Source: an uncultured Ruminococcus sp.
GTDB lineage: Bacteria > Bacillota > Clostridia > Oscillospirales > Acutalibacteraceae
DNA: 56,762 nucleotides
Assembly (NCBI GenBank): GCA_902789345.1
Contig: CADANT010000005.1
Coordinates: 1 to 56,762, forward strand
Reading direction: 5' to 3'
The position numbers and the translations under genes were made by a program. Below are positions 15,383 through 24,072 of the stretch, one piece after another; within the stretch, counting starts at the first letter, position 1; every line of letters begins with the position of its first letter. The notes beneath the pieces are model-generated. The model was given only the letters and a program-made list of their open reading frames with translations, had not been told where the DNA came from and did not search any database.

Positions 15383-15731
15383 TAATCCAATAAAATGGCT
15401 AATAAAATTTTTAAACAATAAGGGCTACGAGGTTTACCGGCAAGGCTCGTTGTCTGAGGGGGTGCCTTACCCTGCGAGCTTTTTTACTTATTACAATACA
15501 TACACTGAGTATGACGCTTATTTTGATAACAGTGCAACGACGCTGGAGTATGCTGTCAGCTTGTATTTTTACAGCACAGATATATCACAGCTGTACACAG
15601 TGTTTGAGCAAATGCGTAAAGAGCTTAAAGCGTACGGCTGGCTTTGTCCCGACGCTGGTGCAGATACACCGAGTGCGGATAAAGAACATTATGGAAGAGT
15701 ATTTGAAATTTATTTTAAAGAAACGAGGTAA
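15375..15731 (+). CDS. Tail terminator-like protein
   Basis: Start at ATG 15375 behind a GGAGG site, giving 118 residues; the longer frame back to 15288 is not supported by a ribosome site. The protein begins with a helix (I-D-N-P-I-K-W-L-I-K-F), then a Y-P-A-S-F-F-T-Y segment and strands with aromatic residues. Size and place between gp10-like and tail tube genes fit a tail terminator (gp17-like) that caps the tube. Direct motif support is weak. Confidence 0.62.
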   Translation: MIDNPIKWLIKFLNNKGYEVYRQGSLSEGVPYPASFFTYYNTYTEYDAYFDNSATTLEYAVSLYFYSTDISQLYTVFEQMRKELKAYGWLCPDAGADTPSADKEHYGRVFEIYFKETR

Positions 15732-15737
15732 ATTTTT

Positions 15738-16364
15738 ATGGCAAACGAAATTGAAAGAGTAAGATTTAGAGGTATCGAGGGTGCCGTAATTGCAGAAGTA
15801 ACCAAGGACGATGATAGCGGTATAACTTTTGGCGATGTAACTCTCCTTATGGGTACAAGTGAGATAAGCAAGGCTGTAGATAGCAAGTCTGATACTTATT
15901 ATTGCGACAACATCGCCGCTGAAACCCTAACCTCCAAGGGTCCGACAACCTTAAAGCTAAAGGGTACAGTGCTAGGCAATAAGGTTAAGGCGCTTATTAC
16001 CGGTAATTCATACGATAGCACAAACGATAGTGTCGTTGAGGTGGCGTCACCCGATATTAAGTATTTCGCCCTGGGCTATCTATATAAGCTAACTAACGGT
16101 CAGAGGATGCTTGTGTGGAACTACAAAGGCACTTTTGCAATCGGTGACGAAACATACGACACAGAAACAGACGGCACAGAAGCCACAGAGCAGGAGCTGA
16201 CTTACACAAGTATTGACACGACACATAAGTTTACACTTAAAGCACCGTCCGGCACAGGTAATATCACTAAGAGTATCAGAAACTACATTGTGCCAGAAAG
16301 TACAACATTTACTGCGGCAACATTTTTTGAAAATGTTGCACTACCTACGGAGGCTAATGCGTAA
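15738..16364 (+). CDS. Major tail (tube) protein
   Basis: The 208-residue protein has the typical tube-protein signature: an early R-F-R-G-I-E-G-A-V-I-A-E-V segment, then D-V-T-L-L-M-G-T, K-L-K-G-T-V-L-G-N near residues 75-83 and a region rich in acidic and threonine residues. It precedes the chaperone and tape measure genes, the invariant siphophage order. Tube proteins polymerise as hexamer rings around the tape measure. Confidence 0.88.
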   Translation: MANEIERVRFRGIEGAVIAEVTKDDDSGITFGDVTLLMGTSEISKAVDSKSDTYYCDNIAAETLTSKGPTTLKLKGTVLGNKVKALITGNSYDSTNDSVVEVASPDIKYFALGYLYKLTNGQRMLVWNYKGTFAIGDETYDTETDGTEATEQELTYTSIDTTHKFTLKAPSGTGNITKSIRNYIVPESTTFTAATFFENVALPTEANA

Positions 16365-16801
16365 TGATTACATTAAGGCGACTAACTTTTAAAAAAGTGC
16401 TGCGTCTTTTTGAATTGTGCGAATTTGACGAAACATCCAATGTTGACAATTTTGCGTTAAAGCTCTCTGAAAATTACCAAGAGCTTATGTCAATGCTCGA
16501 GGTTGAGAGCAGCGAGCTAATGACTGCAGTTTTAAAAATACAAAAACAAATTTTTGAATATTGCGGTAAGTTAAGCAAAAATTCTTCAAAGGGCGGTACA
16601 GACGACAGTGCTGTGCCGTCCTTTTACATAAGCTTGTGCAACATCAAATTTAGCTCAACTGTTAATTTTAATTGCACAGCTTTTGACATTGACAACGCCT
16701 TATTTGTTGATGTTATCGACAATGTAGCACAATTTTTACAAGTTAAGCACACAGCACAAGCAAGCAACCGGGTACGCGCAACAGACGATGATTTATTTTA
16801 A
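16364..16801 (+). CDS. Tail assembly chaperone (Gp15-like)
   Basis: The start overlaps the tube gene stop as TAATG. The 145-residue, mostly helical protein with an acidic D-D-D-L-F end occupies the chaperone slot between tube and tape measure. Siphophage chaperones often make a second product by ribosomal frameshift; no downstream open frame fits between 16801 and the tape measure start at 16817, so a single product is expected here. Confidence 0.72.
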   Translation: MITLRRLTFKKVLRLFELCEFDETSNVDNFALKLSENYQELMSMLEVESSELMTAVLKIQKQIFEYCGKLSKNSSKGGTDDSAVPSFYISLCNIKFSSTVNFNCTAFDIDNALFVDVIDNVAQFLQVKHTAQASNRVRATDDDLF

Positions 16802-16816
16802 GGCAGGTGGGCTAAA

Positions 16817-19800
16817 ATGGCAAGAAAAGGCGAAGCGTCATATAAGTATAGCATTGATATTTCAGAGCTGAAAAAGGGCATTACAGACGCCAACAGGAAG
16901 ATTAAAGAAGCGCAGTCTGAATTTAAGGCTGCAAGTGCCGCAATGGAAGATTGGGAAAACACCACGGACGGCTTGGAGGCAAAGTTAAAATCCCTGGATA
17001 AAGTCCAGGAAGAAGAAAGGAACAAACTTGTCCTTGTAGAAAAACAGCTACAGCTGACTAATGAGCGGTATGGTGAGAGTAGTGCGCAAGCAACAAATAT
17101 GCGCATTAAGCTTAATAACCAGCAAGCAGCATTAAACAAGGTTGTTAATGAATACAACAAATATTCGCAGCGCCTTGACGATGTAAGGGCGGCGGAAAAA
17201 GAAACAACAAATGCAGCTGATGATTTAGCCGACGGGCTGGAAGAAGCAAACGACGCAGCAGGCAAGACCGACGGCTATACTATGGCTAAAGATGTAATGT
17301 CAAATTTAATGTCGGACGGCATAGAAAAAGTCACGGAAAAAGTCAAAGATATGGTGCTTGAACTATCAGGAGCACAGACGGCTTATAACAATTTTTCTGC
17401 AAAAACGGGTGCTGTAGGACAAGAGTATAACGACGCTATAGACAGTTTGTATAACAATGCGTATGGCAGCGACCGCACGGCTATTGCTGAGGCAATGGCC
17501 GAGGTACAACAGCAAACAAATGAGATGGATAGCTCTAAACTTGAGGACTACACTGCAAAAGCAATGTTGCTCGAGGAGACATTTGGTTACGACGTACAAG
17601 AGAGTATGCGTGCGGTCAATATGCTTATGGAGCAGTTTGGTGTGACGAGTGATGAGGCATTTAATATGCTTACACAAGCCTCACAAGCTGGACTTAACAA
17701 AAACGGCGACCTGTTAGACACGGTAAACGAATACTCGGTGCATTACAAGCAGCTGGGCTACAGTGCGGAAGAAATGTTTAACAGCTTACAAAACGGTACA
17801 GCTGAGGGAACATTTAGCGTTGATAAGCTAGGCGACGCTATGAAAGAGTTTGGTATAAGGACCAAAGACACAGCTACCACCACGCAAGAGGGATTTGGCT
17901 TGTTAGGCTACTCTGCCGGGGTGTCAGCGGAGCAGATACAAAAAGCCGAGGAAGAAATTGCAAAACTTGAAAAAAATTTATCTTACGCACAAGCAGAGCA
18001 AGCTGGATTTAATGAAAAGACCAGCGACCTCACAAGGCAGAAAAACGCCGACAAAATCGCTGAATATTCTGACGCTTTGAAAGCTGCAAAGCGTAACCTT
18101 AACAGTTTAAAAAACGAGGGCAAAGGTGCAAGCGGTAGTATTGCAGATTTACAGGCGAGATTTGCAAAGGGCGGCGATACTGCAAAAAAAGCAACCGCCG
18201 AAGTGCTAAAAAAGCTATTTAGCATGGATGATAAAGTTAAGCAAAATCAAGTAGGCGTCGATTTGTTCGGCACGATGTGGGAAGACCTCGGTGTGGACGC
18301 TATTAAGGCGTTGACTGACACCCAGGGGGAAATCAGCAAAACCACCGACGCAATGGAAGAAATCAAGGATTTAAAATATGATGATGTAAACACCCAGCTG
18401 ACGCAAATGTGGAGGGAAATAGAAACAGAATTCGTGAAACCTGTTGTCGAAAAAGCTATCCCCGAAATTAAAAACGGCGTAACCTGGGTTAAATCTAATT
18501 TGCCAACCATTGTGCCGGTACTGTCAACGATAGCCGGTATTATTGCGGGTATGTGGACTATAACAAAAGTCGGTAACTTTATCTCAGCTATAACATCCAT
18601 AGCTACGCCCGTAGGCGCAGTTACAGCTGTAGTTGGTGCACTTGCTACTGCTATTGGTGGAGTAGCCCTCGCCTTACAGCAAAATAACTTTTCCCTCCCC
18701 TCTGATGTGCAGGAGCATATCGATAAAGTAAATGAGCTTAGCGACGCTTATAATACTACCCACGACAACATAAAAAAAGCTGCTGACGATAACACAAGCA
18801 AATACAGCTACTACGAGGGCTTGTGGGATGAGTTGCAGAAAATCGTTGATCAAAACGGTAAAATAAAAGACGGCTATAAAGAGCACGCTGAATTTATATC
18901 AAACGAACTCAGCAAAGCAATGGGTAAAGACGGCGAAATTAAAATTGTTGACGGAGTTGTGCAAAAGTGGAAAGAGTTAAAAAACACTGTTGACGAAACA
19001 CTGAAGTTACAGCAAGCTAAGTCGATGTTAAGCTCATACGAGGATAGCTATAGCGAGGCAGTAACAAAACAAGGCTCTGCGCAAGACAATTACAACAAAA
19101 TCTTATCAGACATTAATGCCTACGAAAGCCAGAAAAAGCAAAAAGAACAGGACGTTGAGAATTTAACTGCGCAAATTTTAAAAACTAGCGAGCTTGATGT
19201 TTATAAGCGCAATAATTTAATTGCGCAAAAAGCACAAGCACAGAATGATATACGCAGGCTTAATGAAGTGTTAAGCAGCGGTGATAATGCACTTTACACG
19301 AAGTTAAGCGAGGCGGAAAAAGTCTTAACGGGATATAATGCAATCATTGAAAACTACGGAAGGACACAGGAAGCAATTATCAATGGCGACGCTAACAAAG
19401 TGCAAGAGGCATTAACAAGGTTAAAAAACGAATTTGTTACAGCTGATACCGGTACAAAGCAAACCCTTGAAGCACAAATACAGACTTTAACAAACAAGTA
19501 CAACGAAATGAAATCAGCAAGCCAGGTCGAGGGCGCTAAAGTCAATGAGCAAGAACTATCAAATATGAAATCACTTATCGACTTAGCAAAACAAGAACTT
19601 GAAAAATACAAAAAAGCCACGCAAGAGAAAACCAACGCTACTAATAAAAGTGCAAAAAAAGCCGGCGAAGAACTTACCGAAAGTATAAAAAAAGGTATAC
19701 AAAACGGCATAAAAGACGGAAAAATAAAGGCTGGCGCGGATGAACTAAAAAACGCTATTGACAACGAATTAAACCAACAAGAGTATTTTAAAAATATCGG

Positions 19801-20032
19801 CAAAAAAGCCGGCGAAGATATTATTAATGCCGCCATTGAAGAACTCGCCAACCGTGGTGGCGCAAAGAACATTTTTAGCCCCCAGGAATTTAGTAGCATA
19901 GCCGAAGAAAACAACTCTCAAAACCCTTTAACCTCAAATTACTACAACACCGAAATACATCAAAACTTTACAAACCAGGCATTGTCACCGTTTGAAATTT
20001 ACCGTAACACTAAAAATATTTTTAATAAATAA
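16817..20032 (+). CDS. Tape measure protein
   Basis: At 1071 residues this is the longest phage gene. It has N-terminal coiled coils (residues 10-150), a conserved block with L-S-G-A-Q-T-A-Y and E-A-M-A-E-V near residues 180-225, hydrophobic membrane-active helices near 565-615 (glycine/alanine/isoleucine rich), then further coiled coils with many Lys-Glu-Ala repeats and a conserved C-terminal E-I-H-Q-N-F. Tape measure proteins set tail length and help DNA entry; about 1,070 residues would suggest a tail of roughly 150 nm by the usual ratio. Confidence 0.92.
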   Translation: MARKGEASYKYSIDISELKKGITDANRKIKEAQSEFKAASAAMEDWENTTDGLEAKLKSLDKVQEEERNKLVLVEKQLQLTNERYGESSAQATNMRIKLNNQQAALNKVVNEYNKYSQRLDDVRAAEKETTNAADDLADGLEEANDAAGKTDGYTMAKDVMSNLMSDGIEKVTEKVKDMVLELSGAQTAYNNFSAKTGAVGQEYNDAIDSLYNNAYGSDRTAIAEAMAEVQQQTNEMDSSKLEDYTAKAMLLEETFGYDVQESMRAVNMLMEQFGVTSDEAFNMLTQASQAGLNKNGDLLDTVNEYSVHYKQLGYSAEEMFNSLQNGTAEGTFSVDKLGDAMKEFGIRTKDTATTTQEGFGLLGYSAGVSAEQIQKAEEEIAKLEKNLSYAQAEQAGFNEKTSDLTRQKNADKIAEYSDALKAAKRNLNSLKNEGKGASGSIADLQARFAKGGDTAKKATAEVLKKLFSMDDKVKQNQVGVDLFGTMWEDLGVDAIKALTDTQGEISKTTDAMEEIKDLKYDDVNTQLTQMWREIETEFVKPVVEKAIPEIKNGVTWVKSNLPTIVPVLSTIAGIIAGMWTITKVGNFISAITSIATPVGAVTAVVGALATAIGGVALALQQNNFSLPSDVQEHIDKVNELSDAYNTTHDNIKKAADDNTSKYSYYEGLWDELQKIVDQNGKIKDGYKEHAEFISNELSKAMGKDGEIKIVDGVVQKWKELKNTVDETLKLQQAKSMLSSYEDSYSEAVTKQGSAQDNYNKILSDINAYESQKKQKEQDVENLTAQILKTSELDVYKRNNLIAQKAQAQNDIRRLNEVLSSGDNALYTKLSEAEKVLTGYNAIIENYGRTQEAIINGDANKVQEALTRLKNEFVTADTGTKQTLEAQIQTLTNKYNEMKSASQVEGAKVNEQELSNMKSLIDLAKQELEKYKKATQEKTNATNKSAKKAGEELTESIKKGIQNGIKDGKIKAGADELKNAIDNELNQQEYFKNIGKKAGEDIINAAIEELANRGGAKNIFSPQEFSSIAEENNSQNPLTSNYYNTEIHQNFTNQALSPFEIYRNTKNIFNK

Positions 20033-20046
20033 GGAGCTGTTTTTTT

Positions 20047-20865
20047 ATGATTAAATTTGGAGTAACCGCCCCAGGCGGCCAGTATAAATGGCTGACACAA
20101 GAGGGGCATAAGGTTGTTTACGCAAGCGGTTTTGATAGTGTAACTAACTTAGTTACCACCGCTTGTGCTGATGGTGTGGGAGTAAATACCGAAGGGTCAA
20201 ATAAGCCGTCAAGACTAATGCAACTAAAAATTGTGCCTGGCGGTACTGACGCCGAGGGCGGACGATATAAGTTGTTTAATTTGCTCCCTGTGGGTACAAA
20301 ACAGCGTTATTTGATAAGCACAGACAACGAGGATTATTACATTTATGCAACGGCAACGGCATTTGAGGTTAATCCGTTTTCAGAGCAGTTACAACGGCAA
20401 ACAGTAACAGTTACCTTGACTGCCGAAGACCCAAATTTTTATTTACTGACACCAAACTCAATTACAAAAAACATCTCGGAAGCCTCGCCTGCTGTTTTTA
20501 CAATAAGCAACGACGGTGAGACTGTTGGCTTTAAATTGACAGTAAAAACAGACGCACAAAATACAAATTCGCTGCGTAATGTAACTGTAAAAGTCGGCGA
20601 CAAGACATTAAGTTTTACAAATAACATTAACGCCCTGGGCAGCTATATGGTTATTAGCACTGTAAAAAATAGCAAGTCAGCGACATTGTACACAAAAACG
20701 GGTAATACATCATTTACAGCACAAGATGTAATGGGACTAAGGGTTGATGGCTCGACATTTCCACAGCTTACCGCCCGCAGCAGTACAACCGTCACCGTGA
20801 GCGTAAACGGTACAGGTGCCGGCACAGCTAAACTTGATTTTAGGCGTGGTTATGATTTTATTTAA
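20047..20865 (+). CDS. Distal tail protein
   Basis: A 272-residue protein directly after the tape measure. The N-terminal half is a beta-barrel-like region (K-F-G-V-T-A-P-G-G, then R-L-M-Q-L-K-I-V-P-G), the C-terminal half has F-T-I-S-N-D-G-E-T-V-G-F and ends G-T-G-A-G-T-A-K-L-D-F-R-R-G. Size and order match Dit-type hub proteins that join the tube to the tip. Ribosome site AAGGAGCTG precedes ATG 20047. Confidence 0.75.
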   Translation: MIKFGVTAPGGQYKWLTQEGHKVVYASGFDSVTNLVTTACADGVGVNTEGSNKPSRLMQLKIVPGGTDAEGGRYKLFNLLPVGTKQRYLISTDNEDYYIYATATAFEVNPFSEQLQRQTVTVTLTAEDPNFYLLTPNSITKNISEASPAVFTISNDGETVGFKLTVKTDAQNTNSLRNVTVKVGDKTLSFTNNINALGSYMVISTVKNSKSATLYTKTGNTSFTAQDVMGLRVDGSTFPQLTARSSTTVTVSVNGTGAGTAKLDFRRGYDFI

Positions 20866-20879
20866 TTGAGGTGTAAAAA

Positions 20880-21935
20880 ATGGAATTGTATGTTTATGAC
20901 TTAAATTTTAATTATTGCGGAATGCTAGAAGATAGCAAATGTTCAAGTATTATTTGGACTAGCAGCTATTACGATTGTGACGAATTTGAAATCCGTATGC
21001 CTTATTTTGATGGCTTATTTGACCTCATTAAACAAGATAGATTTTTGAGAAAAAACAACTCTGACCGGGCGATGATTATCGAAAAAATCTATATTACTTG
21101 TCAATACGACAATGCCGAGAAAGTCCCTGTTGTAAAAATCGCAGGTCGGGGAGCTGAAAGCTTGCTCGACCGTCGTGTGTGTGCCAGCACGAAAACTTAC
21201 TCCGAAACCGTCGGCAACAATGCCAGGGAAATAATTATTGATAATGTGCTAAGCACTGGCAACGCCGCAAGGAACATAGGTATTATCGAGTTGGGAAGTT
21301 ATCCTCCAACCGAAAGTGGAGAGCAGCTGACGCAGGGGCAAAATGTCGGTGAATTAACACGGTCAATGCTCAAAGAGCAAAAAATGGGTACATATTTAAA
21401 AACGGATTTTACAAAAAAGAAATTTTTGTATACGATTTACGAGGGTGTCGACAGAACAAAAGCAAATATGAACAAGGTCGAATTTTCGCCCGACCTTGAC
21501 AATTTTTCACAGGTCGAGTATTACTCCGACGCCACAACTCAATATAATTTTTGTGTGGCGAGGTCGGGTGTTGACGGCACAGGAAACATACATATTTTTA
21601 GTGTTGCCAGCGACGGCGCCGGCACCGGAACAGCTAGGCGCGAGATATACGCAGATATAAGCAGTTTTGACATATCTGGTGCTGGTTCGGCAGGTGCTTT
21701 AAAGCTATTAGAGCCAGTGGCAGAACAAGAGCTCAAAAAGAAGCAAACTATGGAAACTATCACGGGCACAATTATTGATGGTATACTGTACGAGTACGGC
21801 ATAGACTATAAAGTGGGTGATATAGTTGTTTTAAATGACGGCTATGGCCACAAGCTCAATAAAAGGCTAGTGCAGATGATAGAGTATTATCAAGGTGGCC
21901 AAAAAACAATGGCACCAACCTTTGAGGATATATAA
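20880..21935 (+). CDS. Tail tip protein, Gp37-like (siphovirus ReqiPepy6 type)
   Basis: The 351-residue protein begins M-E-L-Y-V-Y-D-L-N-F and has the I-W-T-S-S-Y-Y-D-C-D-E-F-E-I strand, then a G-R-G-A-E-S-L-L-D-R-R segment near residues 88-98, characteristic of Gp37-like tail proteins of Firmicutes siphophages. It is the last late gene, and an intrinsic terminator follows 4 bases after the stop. No fibre or receptor-binding gene follows, in line with the fibre-like genes having moved upstream. Confidence 0.82.
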   Translation: MELYVYDLNFNYCGMLEDSKCSSIIWTSSYYDCDEFEIRMPYFDGLFDLIKQDRFLRKNNSDRAMIIEKIYITCQYDNAEKVPVVKIAGRGAESLLDRRVCASTKTYSETVGNNAREIIIDNVLSTGNAARNIGIIELGSYPPTESGEQLTQGQNVGELTRSMLKEQKMGTYLKTDFTKKKFLYTIYEGVDRTKANMNKVEFSPDLDNFSQVEYYSDATTQYNFCVARSGVDGTGNIHIFSVASDGAGTGTARREIYADISSFDISGAGSAGALKLLEPVAEQELKKKQTMETITGTIIDGILYEYGIDYKVGDIVVLNDGYGHKLNKRLVQMIEYYQGGQKTMAPTFEDI

Positions 21936-21938
21936 ATA

Positions 21939-21969
21939 AAGCCCCTCATTTGAGGGGCTTAGTTTTTTA
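21939..21969 (+). terminator. Late-operon terminator (bidirectional)
   Basis: A 10-base-pair GC-rich perfect stem (21939-21948 with 21951-21960) with a 2-base gap in the symmetric centre is followed by a T-rich tract on the plus strand and a weaker one on the minus strand. It ends both the phage late transcript and the convergent lipoprotein gene. Confidence 0.9.
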
Positions 21970-22809
21970 TATTTTAGTATCAGGTATTTTTATTGTTATC
22001 GAGTGTTCATCGTTGTCTTCATTATATAGCCTAAACTGTCCGCCTGCTGAGGTTACAGATAATTCGGCGTCAACAAAATCATCGTTTACTTGCGGGTCAA
22101 TAAGTGACTGCGTGTTTCCTTGTATATAATTTGACAAAATAATAAAATTATAGGTCTTTTTGTTTAAGGTTATATAATCGCACTGTATTAAGTAAGTATC
22201 TTTTGTTTTGTTTTCGACAGTAAAATAAGCATTCAAATCTCCGAGGCCGTTCGGTGCTACCCTTACAAAATAAAAAGTAAATTTATCGTCCTCGTAAATT
22301 TTTGTTCCTGCTGGTTCCTCTGTGGGAGCTTCTGTTGGCTCCTCTGTTGGGACTTCTGTAGGTGCTTGTGTAGGCTTCTCTGTAGGTGCTTGTGTAGTTG
22401 GCTCGTCAAATTGCGTGTCCGGCGTAATTTCCCTGCCCTGAAAAACCACACTGGTACACTGTAAGTAATTTTTGGCTGCACGTGTGCTGCGCTGCGTGTC
22501 AAAAGTGCCGTAAAACGACGCCGTATTGCCGGATATACTGTCAAAATAATTTTCTACAGCTTGTGGACTGCTCACCTCTGATTTAAACATTGCATACCAG
22601 TCCTGCCCGTTACCTGTAAAGCTGATTTTAATATAGCCATTCTTGTCCTGTGTTGCTCCTGTAATGCCGCCTTTAGTACACACTGTGCCCTCATAACCGA
22701 TTAGCTCACTCCGTGTCATTTGCGTAACATCCGAGTACATATTACTACCGCAGCTACAACAAGACACACAGATAAGTGCAGCTGTAAACACTGCTAATAA
22801 TTTTTTCAT
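21967..22809 (-). CDS. Secreted lipoprotein with PTE-repeat linker
   Basis: The 280-residue protein starts with a lipoprotein signal peptide (basic start, hydrophobic residues 4-16, several cysteines at 14, 17, 18 and 20; the exact lipidated cysteine is unclear). Residues 30-135 form an OB-like small domain (G-T-V-C-T-K-G-G-I, then A-S-F-Y-G-T-F-D). A linker of repeated P-T-E units follows at about 138-170, then an Ig-like C-terminal domain (F-V-R-V-A-P-N-G-L-G-D-L). It is transcribed against the phage late genes from its own promoter, the layout of a lysogenic cargo gene, though it could be a host gene at the prophage edge. Function unknown. Confidence 0.72.
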   Translation of the reverse strand: MKKLLAVFTAALICVSCCSCGSNMYSDVTQMTRSELIGYEGTVCTKGGITGATQDKNGYIKISFTGNGQDWYAMFKSEVSSPQAVENYFDSISGNTASFYGTFDTQRSTRAAKNYLQCTSVVFQGREITPDTQFDEPTTQAPTEKPTQAPTEVPTEEPTEAPTEEPAGTKIYEDDKFTFYFVRVAPNGLGDLNAYFTVENKTKDTYLIQCDYITLNKKTYNFIILSNYIQGNTQSLIDPQVNDDFVDAELSVTSAGGQFRLYNEDNDEHSITIKIPDTKI

Positions 22810-22845
22810 AAAATTTAACCCCTCCTAAAAATTATATTTTGTTAA

Positions 22846-22875
22846 ATTATACCACAACAAAAATGCCTTAGTCAA
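22846..22875 (-). promoter_or_regulatory. Promoter of the lipoprotein gene
   Basis: On the minus strand TTGACT (22875-22870) and TATAAT (22851-22846) are 18 bases apart, about 40 bases before the start codon with its AGGAGGGG site. The -35 element lies inside the terminator hairpin of the gene upstream. Confidence 0.65.
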
Positions 22876-22890
22876 ACAACTAAGACATTT
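22861..22890 (-). terminator. Terminator of the 116-residue gene
   Basis: A 12-base stem with one mismatch (22861-22872 with 22879-22890) lies 43 bases past the stop of the minus-strand gene at 22933 and is followed by a T-run on that strand. Confidence 0.65.
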
Positions 22891-22932
22891 TTTTAGGTTA
22901 TTTATTATTTGTTAATTTAATAAATCATTTGA

Positions 22933-23283
22933 TTATTCATTAATCCATTGGTAAGTTTCATCATTCGCATAATATTCATCACAATTAATGCCAAGACTTT
23001 CAAATATTTTATTTATAATTTTTGGGTCTGACGGAAATTGACGAATAACAGATGAATAATTACGATTTCTAATATCATTCAATAATTCTTTTTTATTGTA
23101 TGAATAAATATAACTTTTTCCCGTGTATGTAAGCTGATTGGTATTATAACAATACAGCTTAATGGCATCGCCAGTGTCAAAATAGTAATTAGTACCGCCA
23201 TAAGCCCCCTGATACAAAGCGTCGTCAAAATCTTCCTCTACTATCAATGGATATTTGTTTTTTAAAATTTCTAATGTTGTCAT
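22933..23283 (-). CDS. Protein of unknown function, possible prophage cargo
   Basis: A 116-residue acidic, tyrosine-rich cytosolic protein without signal peptide. It shows an F-D-T-G-D-A-I-K-L-Y-C-Y strand near residues 37-47, several Y-T/Y-S aromatic strands, and a helical C-terminus ending Y-Q-W-I-N-E. I do not recognise a family; the general look is that of small immunity-type proteins but no motif proves it. It has its own consensus promoter, an AAGGAGG site and a terminator, so it is an independent unit, antisense to the phage late genes. Confidence 0.6.
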   Translation of the reverse strand: MTTLEILKNKYPLIVEEDFDDALYQGAYGGTNYYFDTGDAIKLYCYNTNQLTYTGKSYIYSYNKKELLNDIRNRNYSSVIRQFPSDPKIINKIFESLGINCDEYYANDETYQWINE

Positions 23284-23316
23284 ATTAATTCCTCCTTATT
23301 AATTTAAATTTATTTA

Positions 23317-23335
23317 AGTTAAGTTTTTTTCTTAA
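23317..23335. promoter_or_regulatory. Inverted repeat in the leader of the 116-residue gene
   Basis: GTTAAG and CTTAAC flank a run of seven T, 17 bases downstream of the -10 element on the minus strand. It may be an operator or a leader hairpin. Confidence 0.35.
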
Positions 23336-23351
23336 CCTTTATTACATCTAT

Positions 23352-23380
23352 ATTATATCATTGCTTTTATTGTTTGTCAA
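23352..23380 (-). promoter_or_regulatory. Consensus promoter TTGACA-N17-TATAAT
   Basis: On the minus strand both hexamers are perfect (23380-23375 and 23357-23352) with 17-base spacing. It drives the 116-residue gene and predicts strong expression in the lysogen unless repressed. Confidence 0.85.
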
Positions 23381-23447
23381 CATTTTTAAAAAAATATTTT
23401 TAAAATTTTTTCGGACTTTTTTCGGACTTTTTTTAATTTTACAAAAT

Positions 23448-23475
23448 AAAAAACCGCTTAAACAAGCGGTTTTTT
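23448..23475. terminator. Bidirectional intrinsic terminator
   Basis: A perfect 12-base-pair stem (23448-23459 with 23464-23475) with a 4-base loop; the A/T ends of the stem give T-runs on both strands. It lies near the presumed right boundary of the prophage and separates it from degraded sequence. Two direct copies of TTTTTCGGAC precede it at about 23406-23428. Confidence 0.75.
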
Positions 23476-23546
23476 ACGAAAACAAAGAAATTAACGATAT
23501 TTCTCCCCTTACCGGCATTGCATTGGAGCTTGAAAAGCTTAATCAA

Positions 23547-23705
23547 ATGCTTGTTGCAGAAAAAATAAGGCGTAAAAGTTTACATAAAAAGATTATTACC
23601 GCAGGGGCGATTGTAATTTTGGTTATTCTTATTATTGCAGTTTACCCCCAGTGGAATCAGATGTTTTATGAGTTTGGACGAAACCTTTACGGATGTGTAG
23701 GCTAA
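23547..23705 (+). CDS. Small membrane protein, probably a truncated remnant
   Basis: From an ATG at 23547 the frame encodes 52 residues: a basic start (E-K-I-R-R-K-S-L-H-K-K) and one strong membrane helix (I-I-T-A-G-A-I-V-I-L-V-I-L-I-I-A-V-Y). The frame stays open and helix-like for about 20 codons upstream (E-L-E-K-L-N-Q) without a start or ribosome site, up to the terminator at 23475. I take it as the C-terminal end of a longer gene cut at the prophage boundary. No family recognised. Confidence 0.4.
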   Translation: MLVAEKIRRKSLHKKIITAGAIVILVILIIAVYPQWNQMFYEFGRNLYGCVG

Positions 23706-23744
23706 GGTGTATTCTCACCGTGAGCTTATGTACCCGGGCTTTTC

Positions 23745-23970
23745 TTAATTACTTTATGCTGTAACAAGTGTGCTGAATTTCCACCCGGAGCTAAAGGGCG
23801 TGGTTTCCCTTTCCAGGTTTAACAAATGCTCCGAACTTTGGTACCTTTGATGTTTCGCCGGATGAAAAGAAAGAATACATCAATAAAAATCTTGACAGAA
23901 AAGTTTGGAATGACTTGCTTGACAAAAAGCTGTTTAAGGATATTGTCTTATTTTACGATTCCTGTATATA
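23745..23970 (+). pseudogene. Frameshifted C-terminal gene remnant
   Basis: One frame reads a zinc-ribbon-like C-C-N-K-C-A-E-F-P-P-G-A-K followed by G-F-P-F-Q-V and then a stop near 23820; the next frame continues smoothly with N-A-P-N-F-G-T-F-D-V-S-P-D-E-K-K to a stop at 23970. The change of frame inside conserved-looking text suggests a frameshifted remnant without a start. Family not recognised. A terminator follows at 24003. Confidence 0.4.
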
Positions 23971-24002
23971 AAATTTATTTAAAAGCTAAAAATGATTATA
24001 AT

Positions 24003-24035
24003 AAAACCAGACACTGCAAAGTGCCTGGTTTTTTT
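24003..24035. terminator. Intrinsic terminator between convergent genes
   Basis: A 13-base stem with one mismatch (24003-24015 with 24020-24032) ends in a T-run on the plus strand and a shorter one on the minus strand. It closes the dehydrogenase gene on the minus strand and the remnant on the plus strand. Confidence 0.7.
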
Positions 24036-24072
24036 GATACTATTTATTTGTAAATATAAAAAGCGGTGAAGG

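Noticed and set aside
16364-16817. Programmed ribosomal frameshift in the tail chaperone gene
   Set aside because: No open frame of useful length follows the chaperone stop before the tape measure start, and no convincing slippery site with a downstream product was seen.
16798-19914. Long antisense frames in the tape measure gene
   Set aside because: They are hydrophobic Ser/Phe/Leu-rich shadows of Lys/Glu-rich coiled-coil coding sequence and have no ribosome sites.
23361-23546. N-terminal extension of the small membrane protein
   Set aside because: The frame runs backwards through a terminator hairpin and poly-T sequence and has no ribosome site, so it is unlikely to be coding.
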